From Atherix ibis (Eukaryota; Arthropoda; Insecta; Diptera; Athericidae), in assembly GCA_958298945.1 (NCBI GenBank), contig OY282605.1:117548267-117612266 (forward strand): a DNA stretch of 64,000 nt. Direction: 5' to 3'. Shown piece after piece: positions 35,301-46,320 of this stretch (positions within the stretch are counted from its first letter, which is position 1; every line of letters begins with the position of its first letter). The position numbers were made by a program, and so were the translations under genes. Below the pieces are notes generated by a model. It was not told the DNA's origin, ran no database searches, and saw only the letters and a program-made list of their open reading frames with translations.

Positions 35301-36994
35301 TAAATTTGCTTAGCGAATATTATCAGAAGAACTTTTATCCAGGACCTTTTATGTTAAAGGTTTTCTTTTAAAACTATTCAGATATCTGGTTAACTTTCAA
35401 CAACTACTGTGACCTTAGTATAGTGCCCATAAAGTTTCTAATTAATTTTTAACAATTTCGCAAATAAATTTTAATTTAAATAAAAATTTCAAAAAATTTC
35501 TTCTTGTACTTAACCTTACCAAACCCTACAAATGCTTCTTGGTGAATTTTCCATTTATTGCTGTGTTTGTTGATTAAGTTTAAAATAAACTCTTTTCGTT
35601 TTAAAAAAGACTCTTAATTTAAAAAGAAAAATAATAATTCCATTTTAGCGATGATATAGTGCCGATAATAACTATCAAAATTCTGTGCCACTTTCTTTAG
35701 TGATAACTTAATTTGTCAATTTCCTTTTTAGTTGATGTCCTTTTTCCTTATGTCAATGATGTCTTTGATATTTTTTCTTAAATAAATTTAAATTAAATAA
35801 ATAATTACAATATATTTTTTGATAATTTTTTTGATAATTAACGCAAAATTTTAATATTTAAGGAATGCCTTTACAAAAATTCCCAATTCTGTAGGAATCG
35901 AATATTTTCCAAAATCCTTTCCGAAGCATGTCCGTTTAAAAATCCTGTTTTTTTTTATGTTAAAAATTCTTTTGCTAAGCAGAAATATTGTTATTTATTT
36001 TGATAAAATGCATCAAAATCCATACAAATGTCGAAGCCAATATCAGAACCAGTGCGGGGGATCTAAGAACTTAAAGCTCCGTTCAAACTGCACTACAAAT
36101 ATTTCGGTATTTTGATTATAAATTTTATTAATTGTTCAATTAAAAATGTTTGACCTGGAAAAAAACGACTTTTGTTGCCTCTTTGAATATAATTTCTGAT
36201 AAATTCCATATTGAATCCTGTATGATAAAAACCAATCATTTTAATAACCAAAGCAATTTCTTAATAAAATATCTTTTATATTATTAAATTACATCTATTT
36301 ACAGGTGTTCCAGAATATAATATACGACCTTTTGATCCGCACAATGCACTTTTTATCGAACTGAGACGAGGTGATGCCAAAGGCTTGGGTGGCTACAAAT
36401 TAATATTAAGAAATGTCAATGAATATGGTTGGACAAATTCCGAAGTGACCAAATACAAAACGGATAAGGCTGAAAATAGAATAATTTATTCGCAATATTT
36501 TCCGGAGAAAAGTCTTGAGGGAAAATACGAATTTAAGGGAAAATTCGTTGGCAATAATATTCATACAAAAGGAATCTGGAATCTTACCCTTTACGATTAC
36601 AGGTTAAATTATTATTTTAGGGGAAAAAAATTATAACAAATATTGTATATTTAAATGAATGGTTTTAATTATTGTATAAAAAATATTATTTTTTTTTGTA
36701 ACTTTTTATCTTTATAGTCAAACAACAAGTGTCCGAAGAATAGATGGTCCTGGATCGTTATTAAAAGTTCACGTCGAAGTTGATAGAATTGGTGGTATGG
36801 CACTTCATATATCTGACTTTTTTGGTAATAAGAAAATTCTTAATCAACTTGCTGATAATATTATAAATACAATGTGGAAACCAGGATTACCATTTGTTAA
36901 GCCATTAATTAATGAACTAGTTAGTACAGCGTTCACAGATATTTTCAATGAATCATTTCGATATTTCGAATTTGAGAATTTAATACCAGATTGA
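32360..36994 (+). CDS. takeout/JHBP-family secreted protein, three exons
   Basis: Exons 32360-32537, 36305-36602 and 36718-36994 join in frame (phases 1 and 2) to a 250-residue protein, the usual size for this family. Introns are 3767 and 115 nt, with GTGAGT and a weaker GTTAAA donor, and ACAG and ATAG acceptors. Residues 1-23 are a hydrophobic signal peptide. Cys35 and Cys45 (GKCHKKSPSFDSC) are the conserved N-terminal disulfide pair. Exon 2 holds the central GKYEFKGKF block, and exon 3 the FFGNKKILNQLADNI block and a terminal LIPD. Family members are haemolymph or sensillar carriers of hydrophobic ligands such as juvenile hormone; the ligand here is unknown. The start ATG is the only one giving a signal peptide. 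Intron 1 contains a satellite block also found on both sides of the gene. No disabling mutation was seen. Confidence 0.9.
32538..36304 (+). other. Intron 1 of the takeout-like gene
   Basis: A 3.8-kb intron contains block 2 of the ~80-bp satellite (32845-34870), followed by ~1.4 kb of apparently unique AT-rich sequence. I see no nested gene. Confidence 0.8.
32845..34870. repeat. ~80-87-bp satellite, block 2 (intronic)
   Basis: The same TTGACCTAAAATTTCAAA units as at 29150-30790, with the first ~700 bp strongly diverged and 33530-34760 well preserved. It lies wholly within intron 1 of the takeout-like gene and in the same orientation as the flanking blocks. Confidence 0.92.
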
Positions 36995-37269
36995 TTTTGT
37001 TTGTAAATTTATTTGTTTTATTAATTTTTTAGAATTTTCCTTATTTTGAGTAATTTTTATTTTTAATGTAAAATTTTTATTTTTTTTTTTACATATTTTA
37101 CAGAAAATAATATAAAAAATTGTTATTAAAATTTGGTTTTTGAAAAAAAAAACAATTGCTTTTATTATTATTGGAGAAGTTTAGACGAAAGAACTCACAT
37201 TTTTGACAAAAATAATTACAGCCTTTTTTCTTATAGTGATTAGTGTTGACAATTTTCGATTATTTCAAT

Positions 37270-38320
37270 TTGGAAGAATAACGAAAACCCCATCTGGAGG
37301 ACCTGATATATTTTTGCATCTTGACCTAAAATTTCAAGAAAAAAAAAAAATCTTCCTTTGAGAACTGGATATATTTTGCTTCTTGACCTAATATTTCAAA
37401 GCTGACTAACACCCCACTCCGAAGACCCAATCTATTTTTGCATCTTGACCTAAAATTTCAAGAAAAAAAACAAAAATCTTCCCTTGAAAACTGGATACAT
37501 TTTACTTCTTGACCTAATATTTCAAAGCTGAATAGCACCCCACTCCGAAAACCTAATCTATTTTTGCATCTTGACCTAAAATTTCAAACAAACAAAAACA
37601 AAAATCTCACCTTGAGAACTTGATATATTTTGCTTCTTGAACTAATATTTTAAAGCTGACTAACACCCCACTCCGAAAACCCTATCTATTTTTGCATCTT
37701 GACCTAAAATTTCAAGAAAAAAAAACAAAAATTTTCCCTTGAGAACTGGATATATTTTGCTTCTTGACCCAATATTTCAAAGCTGACTAGCACCCCACTC
37801 CGAAAACCTTATCTTTTTTTGCATCTTGACCTAAAATTTCAAACAAAAAAAAAAACAAAAATCTCACCTTGAGAACTTGATATATTTTGCTTCTTGAACT
37901 AAAATTTCAAAGATGGCTAACACACCACCTAAAAGACCTAATCTATTTTTGCATGTTGTCTACATTTGTCATTGACCTAAAATTTCGAACATTTACAGAT
38001 ACTGACCTCGAAGTCTCAATTTTTTTGCGCTTTGTTTACATCTTGTTTACGTTCGGCATTGACCTAAAATTTCAAACAAAACGAAAACCCGACCTCAAAG
38101 ACCTAATTTATTTTTGCATCTTGTCTACATTTGGTCTTGACCTAAAATTTCAAACAAAACAAAAACCTCATCTTGAGGACCTGATATATTATTGCATGTT
38201 GACCTAAAATTTCAAACAAAACAAAAACCCCATCTTGAGGGCCTTAACTATTTTTGCATATTGCCGACATTCATCATTGACCTAAAATTTACAAACATTT
38301 ACAAACTCTGATCAAAAAGA
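37270..38320. repeat. ~80-87-bp satellite, block 3
   Basis: Begins about 275 bp after the takeout-like stop codon. The left half (37270-37900) is a local higher-order repeat of about 110-120 bp with A-rich insertions, TTTTGCTTCTTGA(C)CTAATATTTC and CTGACTA(A/G)CACCCCACTCCG. The right half returns to the standard A and B units and stays open for 106 codons at 37887-38207. That open frame is the repeat read in phase, not a likely gene. Confidence 0.92.
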
Positions 38321-38459
38321 TTTTTTTCATCCTTTGGAGCTTATAAAGTATTCCAAAACCAATATTTGCGAACTCTCAAAATTTCAGGGCAAATATATCA
38401 TCGCGCATGATCACATCTACAAGTTTCCCTGATTTTGAACTTAAATTTTAACAAATCTT

Positions 38460-38940
38460 ATTCATAGGCGACGATTACGTGCCCGTTGATCTGCAATGCC
38501 ATGGAATTACAGCCTCCAAACGTCATATTATATCAACTTTGCAAACGTCTTTCCACCAACACAATGCCCTGATAAAATTGATCAAAATAAAAATTAATAA
38601 CTTGCGCATCAATAATTCTTTTGCGCAACATTAACGCACTTCGACTGCGCAAGGGAACCATGCTCGCTGTCAAAAAAAGCTGACACCAAACGTCATCGAA
38701 GCGACAATTCTGAATGGCTCAGAGGCTCGCTGTCAAAAAACTGATACCAAACGTCATTGAAGCGACAATTCTGAACTGCAGTTCCTCGTTTGCTTGGCAT
38801 TTTCAAAGACTATCAACAACGCACAAGTTCAATCCATCATTCTCAATTACCATGAACAAGGCACAAGGTTTAATTCTGAAAAATTCATACATGTTGCATG
38901 CTCACAATTGGGACAACCGAAAATTTTGTTGGTTTTTGCA
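38460..38940 (+). pseudogene. Pif1/Helitron-type helicase C-terminal relic
   Basis: Plus-strand pieces in shifting frames give NINALRLRKGTMLAVKK, then KLIPNVIEATILN, then FNPSFSITMNKAQGLILKNS. This order (R-LN--LRL--GT---V--L--N-IEA-I--G, then P-F--TINK-QGQT) is the last third of Pif1-like helicases, including Helitron-encoded ones and their free-standing relatives. A 63-bp tandem duplication (38662 and 38725) repeats the LAVKK-to-ATILN part and breaks the frame. No helicase Walker motifs or Rep domain are visible. Confidence 0.6.
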
Positions 38941-39898
38941 GCAGACTAATCAAAATTGTTTTTTAATCCCAAAACAGTTGAATAAATTTTTTAAATTACG
39001 TGTATATTTTTACTTACAAAAAAAAATTGAAAAGAATAATTATTTATCTAGCGGCTTTTTGATTTAATTATTTATTATTCTAAAAAATAAATAAAAGGGT
39101 AACAATTTTTAAAACCCAAATTTAAAACAACCAAAAATACAAAATTTATTAGAATTCACTTCTCAGTGTAATAATTTATGGAATTTTTAAATTTCTTACT
39201 CATTGCAATTTTTACTCCATTTTATGAATAGTTCAAAATCAAACCGCCACTTATGAAAAGTCTATTGTTGAACGTAATTTTAATTAAATTCTCTTACAAA
39301 AATAAAGAATTTGTCATAAAAATTATCCTAAAATTATCAATTATGAAAATTGTTGTAAAAGTTTTTTATTAAAATAACAAAATCTGTTCAGAACTTAAGC
39401 TTTACTACAACTTCATTTAAACTGAAATTTTAATTAAATTGAAATTTATTTAAGAAATCAACCGAAAATATTTCATTTAAAAAAAAATTTTGTAAAAATA
39501 TAAGAAGAAAAGAAAATAAAAAAAACCGTTAAAACCTATACGAAATTTGTGCAAAACATTGAAATAATTAATTTAAATTTGAAAAAATACGAAATTCCCC
39601 TTTAGGGAAATTTATGAAAATCCCAACAAAAATCAAAATGTACTAAATCTGTTTTTGCAGTACCAACCCCGTTATTGTTTTGAGTGAGCAAGTTTTGATT
39701 CTAGTACCGCACAAATTCGAATTGACAGTCGTCAGCTGAGTCTGACAGTTTACGGTTCATTGTCGAGATGTCAACAAATCCCAACATAGTGCGGTAGGCT
39801 CTCTTGTCTATTTAAATAGTAATTTCGGTTTTTTACGATAAATTTTTTTCAAATTATATTGAGAAAAAAAAGCACAATCAAATCATTTACGAATAACA
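38941..39898. other. AT-rich intergenic sequence and archease 5' flank
   Basis: Mostly AT-rich. About 39640-39830 is GC-richer with several TGACAGT words and presumably holds the archease promoter and 5' UTR. I cannot place the transcription start. Confidence 0.4.
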
Positions 39899-40646
39899 AT
39901 GGAAGTCGATATCGATTATGATAATTTTTATATACCAGATGTTAAATATGAATGTAAGTGAAAAGTGACAGTAGTTTTTGAGGTTAGATTTTTTTTTTGA
40001 CAATGTATCGATAAACATTACTTTTTTTCTGTCTATTTTCATTTTCGTGTGTAAATGTACGATCTGTAATTGAACAGATTTAGATCATACAGCTGATGTA
40101 CAGTAAGTATTAGATTAGATTTTATGATACATATTCGATTTGATCATTTATTTACCTATTCTTGTATGCATTAAATAAATTCATCATCATGTGGATAGAA
40201 GTGTGAATATTGAAAGAAAATGAAGAAAAAAGAAAATACTGAAAAAAATTTTTAGGTTACACTCATGGGGCAACAGTCTGCAAGAGGCGTTCGAACAATG
40301 TGCAATGGCCATGTTCGGTTACATGACCGAATTGGACTACGTCACAGTGAAGTCATGCTACAAACTCGAGGCGAAGGCCGATGATCTCGATGGTTTGCTT
40401 TACCATTTCCTCGATGAGTTATTGTTTCTATTCTCATGCGAACCATGCTTAATATGCCGACGAGTGGAAATAACTAATTTCGATTTGGACAATTTCTCCA
40501 TCGAATGCCTATGCTATGGTGAACCATTCGAGATTGGTAAACATCCTCAAGGTACTGAAGTTAAAGCGATCACCTATTCTGCTATGCAAATTGTTCAAGA
40601 GCCAGAAAAACAAAACTATGAACTTTTTGTCATAATTGATATTTAA
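39899..40646 (+). CDS. Archease, tRNA-ligase (RTCB) activating factor
   Basis: Exons 39899-39953, 40078-40102 and 40256-40646 join in frame (phases 1 and 0+2) to 156 residues. Introns are 124 and 153 nt with GTAAGT donors and CAG/TAG acceptors. Exon 2 is only 25 nt. The protein has KYEYLDHTADVQLHSWGNSL, spanning the DHTAD motif at residues 21-25 and crossing both splice junctions, then QEAFEQCAMAMFGYM, and HPQGTEVKAITYSAM from about residue 123, ending VIIDI. This is the full archease fold at normal length (animal homologues are about 140-170 residues). Archease promotes guanylylation of RTCB in the tRNA-splicing ligase complex and supports XBP1-type mRNA splicing. No inactivating change is seen; it is the human ZBTB8OS orthologue family. 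Tandem AATAAA signals follow at 40842-40851. Confidence 0.95.
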
Positions 40647-40841
40647 ATATTCAACAAAAACATTAAGAAAAATAACAAAAAAATCCTCATCAAATTGGAC
40701 AAATTCTAATGAATTTGTAATTTATTTTTATAAAACTTCTTTATCCTTAAATGTATATAAGACCAAAAAGAATATTTTTTTTGTTTTAATTAAATTGAAA
40801 ATTACTAAAAAATATTTTGTATAAAAGAGAAAAGTTACAAA

Positions 40842-40851
40842 AATAAATAAA
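40842..40851 (+). promoter_or_regulatory. Polyadenylation signal of archease gene
   Basis: Overlapping AATAAATAAA, about 200 nt after the archease stop codon; the 3' UTR would be about 215-230 nt long. Confidence 0.55.
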
Positions 40852-40859
40852 ATGTTAGG

Positions 40860-42447
40860 CGGTTTTGTTGTTAATATTTCTTTTCTGGTTTTTTTATTAA
40901 AGTTATCGGGTTCTGAATCAAATTAAGTATAAAACCGAAAGTTTTTTAAGTTTAAAATATAAAAAGAAATGTAAATTTTTAAAAAAATCGGACCAGATTG
41001 GACAGTCCGCATGGAATAGAGTGATAAGTGACAGTTTGTTGACAGTTCATCTCGTGAGGGAGTGTGCAAGTGAGTAATCATCAAAACGCATATCGCGACT
41101 GTAAACATTTTGGGGTGGCCTTCAATTTTTTTTAATTTTTTTTTTGGTTATTTAATCAATTAAAAAATGGCGATTTTTTTCTTAATTTTTTTTTTGGATT
41201 TTTGAATGCTTTTTTTTTTGTTGTAATTTGCACTCAAAAATTTTCAGTAATCCGCCAAAGGGTATTTTTGTCTATTTTATTAGTTGTGTTCGAACCTTGT
41301 AGATTTGCGGCTCTTTCCTAAATGGAGACAATCATTATTTTGTATGACTTTATTTTTTCCAAAAAAAAAACAAATTTATTTAAATAAATATCACATGGGT
41401 TAGTTGATAAAAAAGAAAATCGATGGCCAATTGAAGGGAATTATTTGTATTCTTTCAACAATAATTAATAATAAATTTTTAAAGGTTGACAAATCATTTT
41501 TAAATATCACTAAAATATCTTTTTTATAATGAACACGTTTTAGTTAATTTTATTTTTTGAATATAAATCAAAAATATTTGAAGAGAAAAAAAATGGCGCC
41601 AAAAATTCTAATCTAACAAAAAAAATGCAAATTAATAAAAAAAAAAATGGCGCAAAAATAACAAGCGACAAAAATTAATTGCAAAAATTCTGATCACACA
41701 AAATTACAAGACACTTTTTAAATTTATTTCACTGAATATCAATTTTCATTTTAAAAAAACCACAATTTCATTTGGCATAAAAAATCTTTTTTAATTGAAA
41801 ATTAATAATTTGTTATTATTATTTAAATTTAATGTATTTTCTGGATTTTTAAAAATAGCTTTTCTGTATTTTATTAAAAAATAATACAATAATTTTAATA
41901 ATTAAAAATTGGGAAAAATTAGCTTAAAAAAATCTTTAGTATAGACAAGATAGTATTAACGATTTAAAAATAATATCAGTTGAAAAGCATCAAAAAAATG
42001 GGAGGAATAAAAAGAATAATTTAAACAATTTAAAACTACAACAACAAAAAATAACAACAAAAAGAAATATTTAAAAAATAAAAAAAAACGTTTACACTAA
42101 ATAAAGAGTGCCAAAAAACTTACTACTTAAAAATTTGTGTCCACTCTGCAAACTTATTTAAAGTTTATTTTTAGTAAATACAAATTTTTTATAAAAAATA
42201 AAAATAGCCTACAGATTCGAATTAATTTTTAACCACATTAATAAAAGTTAAATTTATTGAACAACCAAAAAAAGCAGTATTTTTTCTGCAAATATTACTT
42301 CAATTTTTTAGCGTAAAAAAAATGGCGCCATTATCAAAAAATTTTGAATAAAAGAAAATGTCTGCCGAAAAGCTAAAAGCAAAAAGCAGTTTTCTAAATG
42401 TCATTTTTAATTTAACAAATATTTAATTATTTACTATGAATTTCTAG
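40860..42447. other. AT-rich intergenic sequence with GC-richer patch
   Basis: About 40985-41110 is GC-richer and ends a short block at a donor-like GTGAGT (41070) preceded by GTGCAA, which could mark an untranslated first exon on the plus strand. No following exon was found. The rest is A/T homopolymer-rich; the word AAAAAATGGCG recurs near 41163, 41590, 41640 and 42320. Confidence 0.25.
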
Positions 42448-42449
42448 TA

Positions 42450-43473
42450 CAGGGTGGACCATTTAAAAGTTGCATTTTAAAAAGTAAATAAAAAAAAACT
42501 AGTGTATATTTTTTTAAATTTCCGGTTTTATTAGAAAAATTGAACCTTGAAATCTAAGATTGAAACACAACATCATTTAAATGACTGCTACGACTGGCCT
42601 TATAGTACCCCATTCCCTCGACCCAATTTTTCAGTGCATTTTCGATTGTCTGGGCTTGTATATCTTCAATGGCAACTTTGATTTCGTGTTTCAAGACCTC
42701 TGGATGGCTTGCGTAACATTTATCCTTAACGGCTCCCCACAGAAAATAATCCAACGGGCTCAAATCACAGCTCCGAGGTGGCCAATTGACATCAGAATTT
42801 CGGCTGATTATTCGGTTTTCAAAAGCAGAGCCCCAGATGCCACAATTTTGTTCGTTGACATACCCACTGAGGTGGAAATGGGCCTCATCCGAAAAGATGA
42901 TTTTTCGGTAAAAATGCTCATCTTCGGTCAATTGATCTTGAGCCCAAGATCAATTGGAAAACGCATCGGATGGTCATGGGGCTTTATTGTTGGACTAATT
43001 GAACTTTGTAAGCTTTCATACCGAGGTCTTTGTGCAAAATTCTGAACAGAGAAGTGCGAAAAATGTTCAATTCCTGAGAACGGTGACGAGTTGATGTTGA
43101 TGGATGATCACGGACATTTTTAGCAACGGCGGCAATATCCTCGGTCGTACGCACTGTATTAGAGCGGGAACGAGTTGCTTTGACAACCAACAAACCAGTT
43201 TCGCGAACTCGCTTCACGAATTTGTCCACAAGTTGACGTGATGGCTTTCGATTTTTGCTCATTTTTTTTTTAAATTTCTCACAGTTTGGGTTGAAGACTC
43301 ACCACTTTGGAAGTAAGTTCTCAATATTTCCCAGTTTTCTTCAAGCGTATGTATTACCATTTCGTAAAATTCAGACTTTAAACTAACAATCTGTCAATTC
43401 GTGATGACATTTAACACTCATGTACTTCAAATAAATAGTGGTTCAAAATGCAACCGCTAGATGGACCACCCTA
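42450..43473 (-). mobile_element. Mariner/maT-type transposon, internally deleted
   Basis: A 1024-bp element is bounded by imperfect terminal inverted repeats (about 30 bp; CAGGGTGGACCAT on the left, TAGGGTGGTCCAT as reverse complement of the right) and TA target-site duplications at 42448-42449 and 43474-43475. The transposase reads on the minus strand. 43262-42984 encodes the N-terminal helix-turn-helix part (MSKNRKPSRQLVDKF to KAYKVQLVQQ). 42931-42554 encodes the catalytic part with IIFSDEAHF (first Asp) and PPRSCDLSPLDYFLWG (third Asp). The second-Asp block (WFQQDGA type) is absent because GIWGS joins directly to a RNSDVNWPP-like region, an in-frame deletion of roughly 100 residues relative to family length. 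The two parts are also separated by frameshifts near 42980 and 42940. It is non-autonomous. Confidence 0.92.
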
Positions 43474-43475
43474 TA

Positions 43476-44840
43476 TTTCCATCAGAAAATCTGTTTAAAA
43501 ACCACCGGAATTGTTATAAAAAATTTCTATTATTTAAAAAACTCTAAGAAAAAACCATATTTTTGGCGTCACAACTAATAAGAACATAACAGTTTCGGCT
43601 ACAAAATAAAAATTTATTGCCGTCAAAAATCAATTAATTTTATTTATAATAAAAATTCAAACAAATTATAGAAATTAAAATAACGTAAATAATTGCTTGT
43701 TTCGATTCGTAAACAGTAAAATAAAATGTAGCAGTTATTTTGATAGTTTTATTGTGTGCCTCAGCTTAAGACCACTTCAGAAATATAAACTTTTCATCAC
43801 TCAAATTATCCTTCAGGTTTTATGTGGAAACTATTTTCTTTTTTTAGCTCATTTTCAATGTGCAATTATTTATTTTTTGGTAAACTCTTAAATAAACTAA
43901 AATTTACAAAGAGAAAGTAATTCAGTTCTTGCCTAACAAATTAAATTGCGTTTATTTATTTTCTTTTCCAAACGAAAATTTTATGAACCAACTACGTAAT
44001 ATTAAGGATAATTTCTACAAATTACAATCCAAAAACGTCTGCATCAGAAAAAAAAACAAAACCAAAAAGTCAAAACATTTTTATTGCTTAAATCGGCGAA
44101 TTTACTATCTTCTTACGTTGCTAAAAGATGGCGCTAATGAAACAAAGTTCATTAAAAGTAAATAAAAAACAAAATGGAGTTGACCGGAGTTTTTTTAATC
44201 ACATAAAAAAGGTTTTTTTTTAATTTTAATATATTTTTAAGTTCTTAAAATGGCCCCTAGCGAAAATTTGCAAAAACGGTTATTATTTTGGTTTTTTAAA
44301 AATAATAATTAAAAAAAATGCACAGCTTTGGAAGCTACTCATGGCTTTTTAGATGACCAGATTCTGGGTTATGCTGGCATGCTTGGTAGTAAGTGGTGAC
44401 TGTAAAACCAAATTTACTGACCAAATTGCATTTAATATCTTTGATCATGTGTAGATAAATAGACTAGACCAACGGTGGCCGATTTCTTTCCCAGACCCAA
44501 CCATTTCCTCTTCGTAGTCCTCCTTTTAATTTTCTGAAACGGTCTCATGGATGTAGCGCTAGAAAAGATGTCCTCTGCCTCTGATAATATCAATAATTTT
44601 TTTTAAGTCTAAAAATGAATTTATTTTTTAAATAATATTTTTTTTTTAAGTGAAAAAAGGAATTTTTTAAAATTATTGCTGGTCTTGTTTGTGACGTCTC
44701 TAATACGAAAGTCTGGAGTCACGTGACAGCACCAAGATCTAATCAAGTCTATTGAGCGAGTTACTATGATAGTATATAATGGGTTTAAGGACACTCTTGA
44801 ATCCGCACACTATTATAGGAAGAACAAGTTTTTTTTTTAA
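43476..44840. other. AT-rich intergenic sequence
   Basis: No gene recognised. A moderately complex patch at 44330-44590 and another at 44680-44800 look like decayed repeats but match nothing I can name. Confidence 0.35.
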
Positions 44841-44844
44841 AAAA

Positions 44845-46320
44845 AAGAAAGGACCCCGAAGGAGATCAAAGGATTCGGAAGCTCTGTTACTGGTAAAATC
44901 CGAAAATCTGACCTAAAAAAGATAATTCGACGGGAAAACTATGAATGTTGTTCTAAAAACAAAAAATTCATGCGCACACGTGGAATTAAATGCCAAAGAA
45001 TGCGTGGTCAGGATAAAAATGGCTACCGCAATTTTTTTACGATCTGAACTATAAAAACTTTTTATGATCAGAATTTCGGGTAAGTTTGTTGGGATGCCTT
45101 TGCGAATACTTTCAGTTATTAAAAAAAATAATTTCGATAATAACAATTGCGAAATAAAAATAATCTTGAAAAAGAGTTTAAATGCGTGGTCAGAACAAAA
45201 ATGGCTGCCGCAATTTTTTTTACGATCTCAACTTTATTATCTTTTAAATGATCAGAATTTCGGGTTAGTTTGTTGGAATGCCTTTGCGAATATTTTCAGT
45301 TATTAAAAAAATTACTTTCGATAATAACAATTGCGAAATAAAAATAATCTTGAAAAGTAGTTTAAATGCTGGGTCAGAACAAAAATGGCTGCCGCAATTT
45401 TTTTACGATCTGAACTTTAACATCTTTTTAAGACCAGAATTTCGAGTAAGTTTGTAGGGATGCCTTTGCGACTACTTTCAGTTATTAAAAAATTTACTTT
45501 TGATAATAACAATTGCGAAAAAAAAATAATCTTGAAAAAGAGTTTAAATGCGTGGTCAGAACAAAAATGGCTGCCGCAATTTTGTTACGATCTGAACTTT
45601 AACAACTTTTTATAATCAGAATTTCGAGTAAGTTTGTTGGGATGCCTTTGCGACTATTTTCAGTTATTAAAAAATTTACTTTTGATAATAACAATTGCGA
45701 AAAAAAATAATCTTGAAAAAGAGTTTAAATGCGTGGTCAGAACAAAAATGGCTGCCGCAATTTTGTTACGATCTGAACTTTAACAACTTTTTATAATCAG
45801 AATTTCGAGTAAGTTTGTTGGGATGCCTTTGCGACTACTTTCAGTTATTAAAAAAATTACTTTTGATAATAAAAATTGCGAAATAAAATTAATCTTGAAA
45901 AAGAGTTTAAATGCGTGGTCAGAACAAAAATGGCTGCCGCAATTTTTTGTACGATCTGAACTTCAACAACTTTTATAGAAAGAGGGAGTCTTTTTTTAAA
46001 GAAAGGACCTTAAAAGGAAATCACAGGATTCAGAAGCTGTGTTACTGATAAAATCCGGCGCAAAGGAAATTCTACGGGAAAATTGTGGAAATTGGTTTAA
46101 AAAAAAAATGCATGCACACACGTGGAATTAAACGCCAAAGAATGCGTGGTCAGGATAAAAATGGCTGCCGCAATTTTGTTACGATCTGAACTTAAAGAAC
46201 TTTTTATGATCAGAATTTCGAGTAAGTTTGTTGGGATGCCTTTGCGACTATTTTCAGTTATTAAAAAAATTACTTTCGATAATAACAATTGCGAAAAAAT
46301 TAAAATCTTGTAAAAGAGTT
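44845..46320. repeat. 182-bp satellite with duplicated flanks
   Basis: Six consecutive units start at the word TGCGTGGTCAG near 45001, 45183, 45367, 45549, 45730 and 45912 (181-184 bp apart). They share AAAAATGGCTGCCGCAATTT, ACGATCTGAACTT, AGTTTGTTGGGATGCCTTTG and GATAATAACAATTGCGAAA. A longer flanking segment at 44848-45020 (GAAAGGACC, GATTC-GAAGCT-TGTTACTG, CACACGTGGAATTAAA) recurs at about 45999-46165 and is again followed by a unit. The array is therefore framed by two copies of the same extended sequence. Central units are >90% alike by eye, so the expansion is recent. Confidence 0.95.

Noticed and set aside
42581..43045. 154-codon plus-strand open frame
   Set aside because: It lies antisense to the recognisable mariner transposase and is its shadow.
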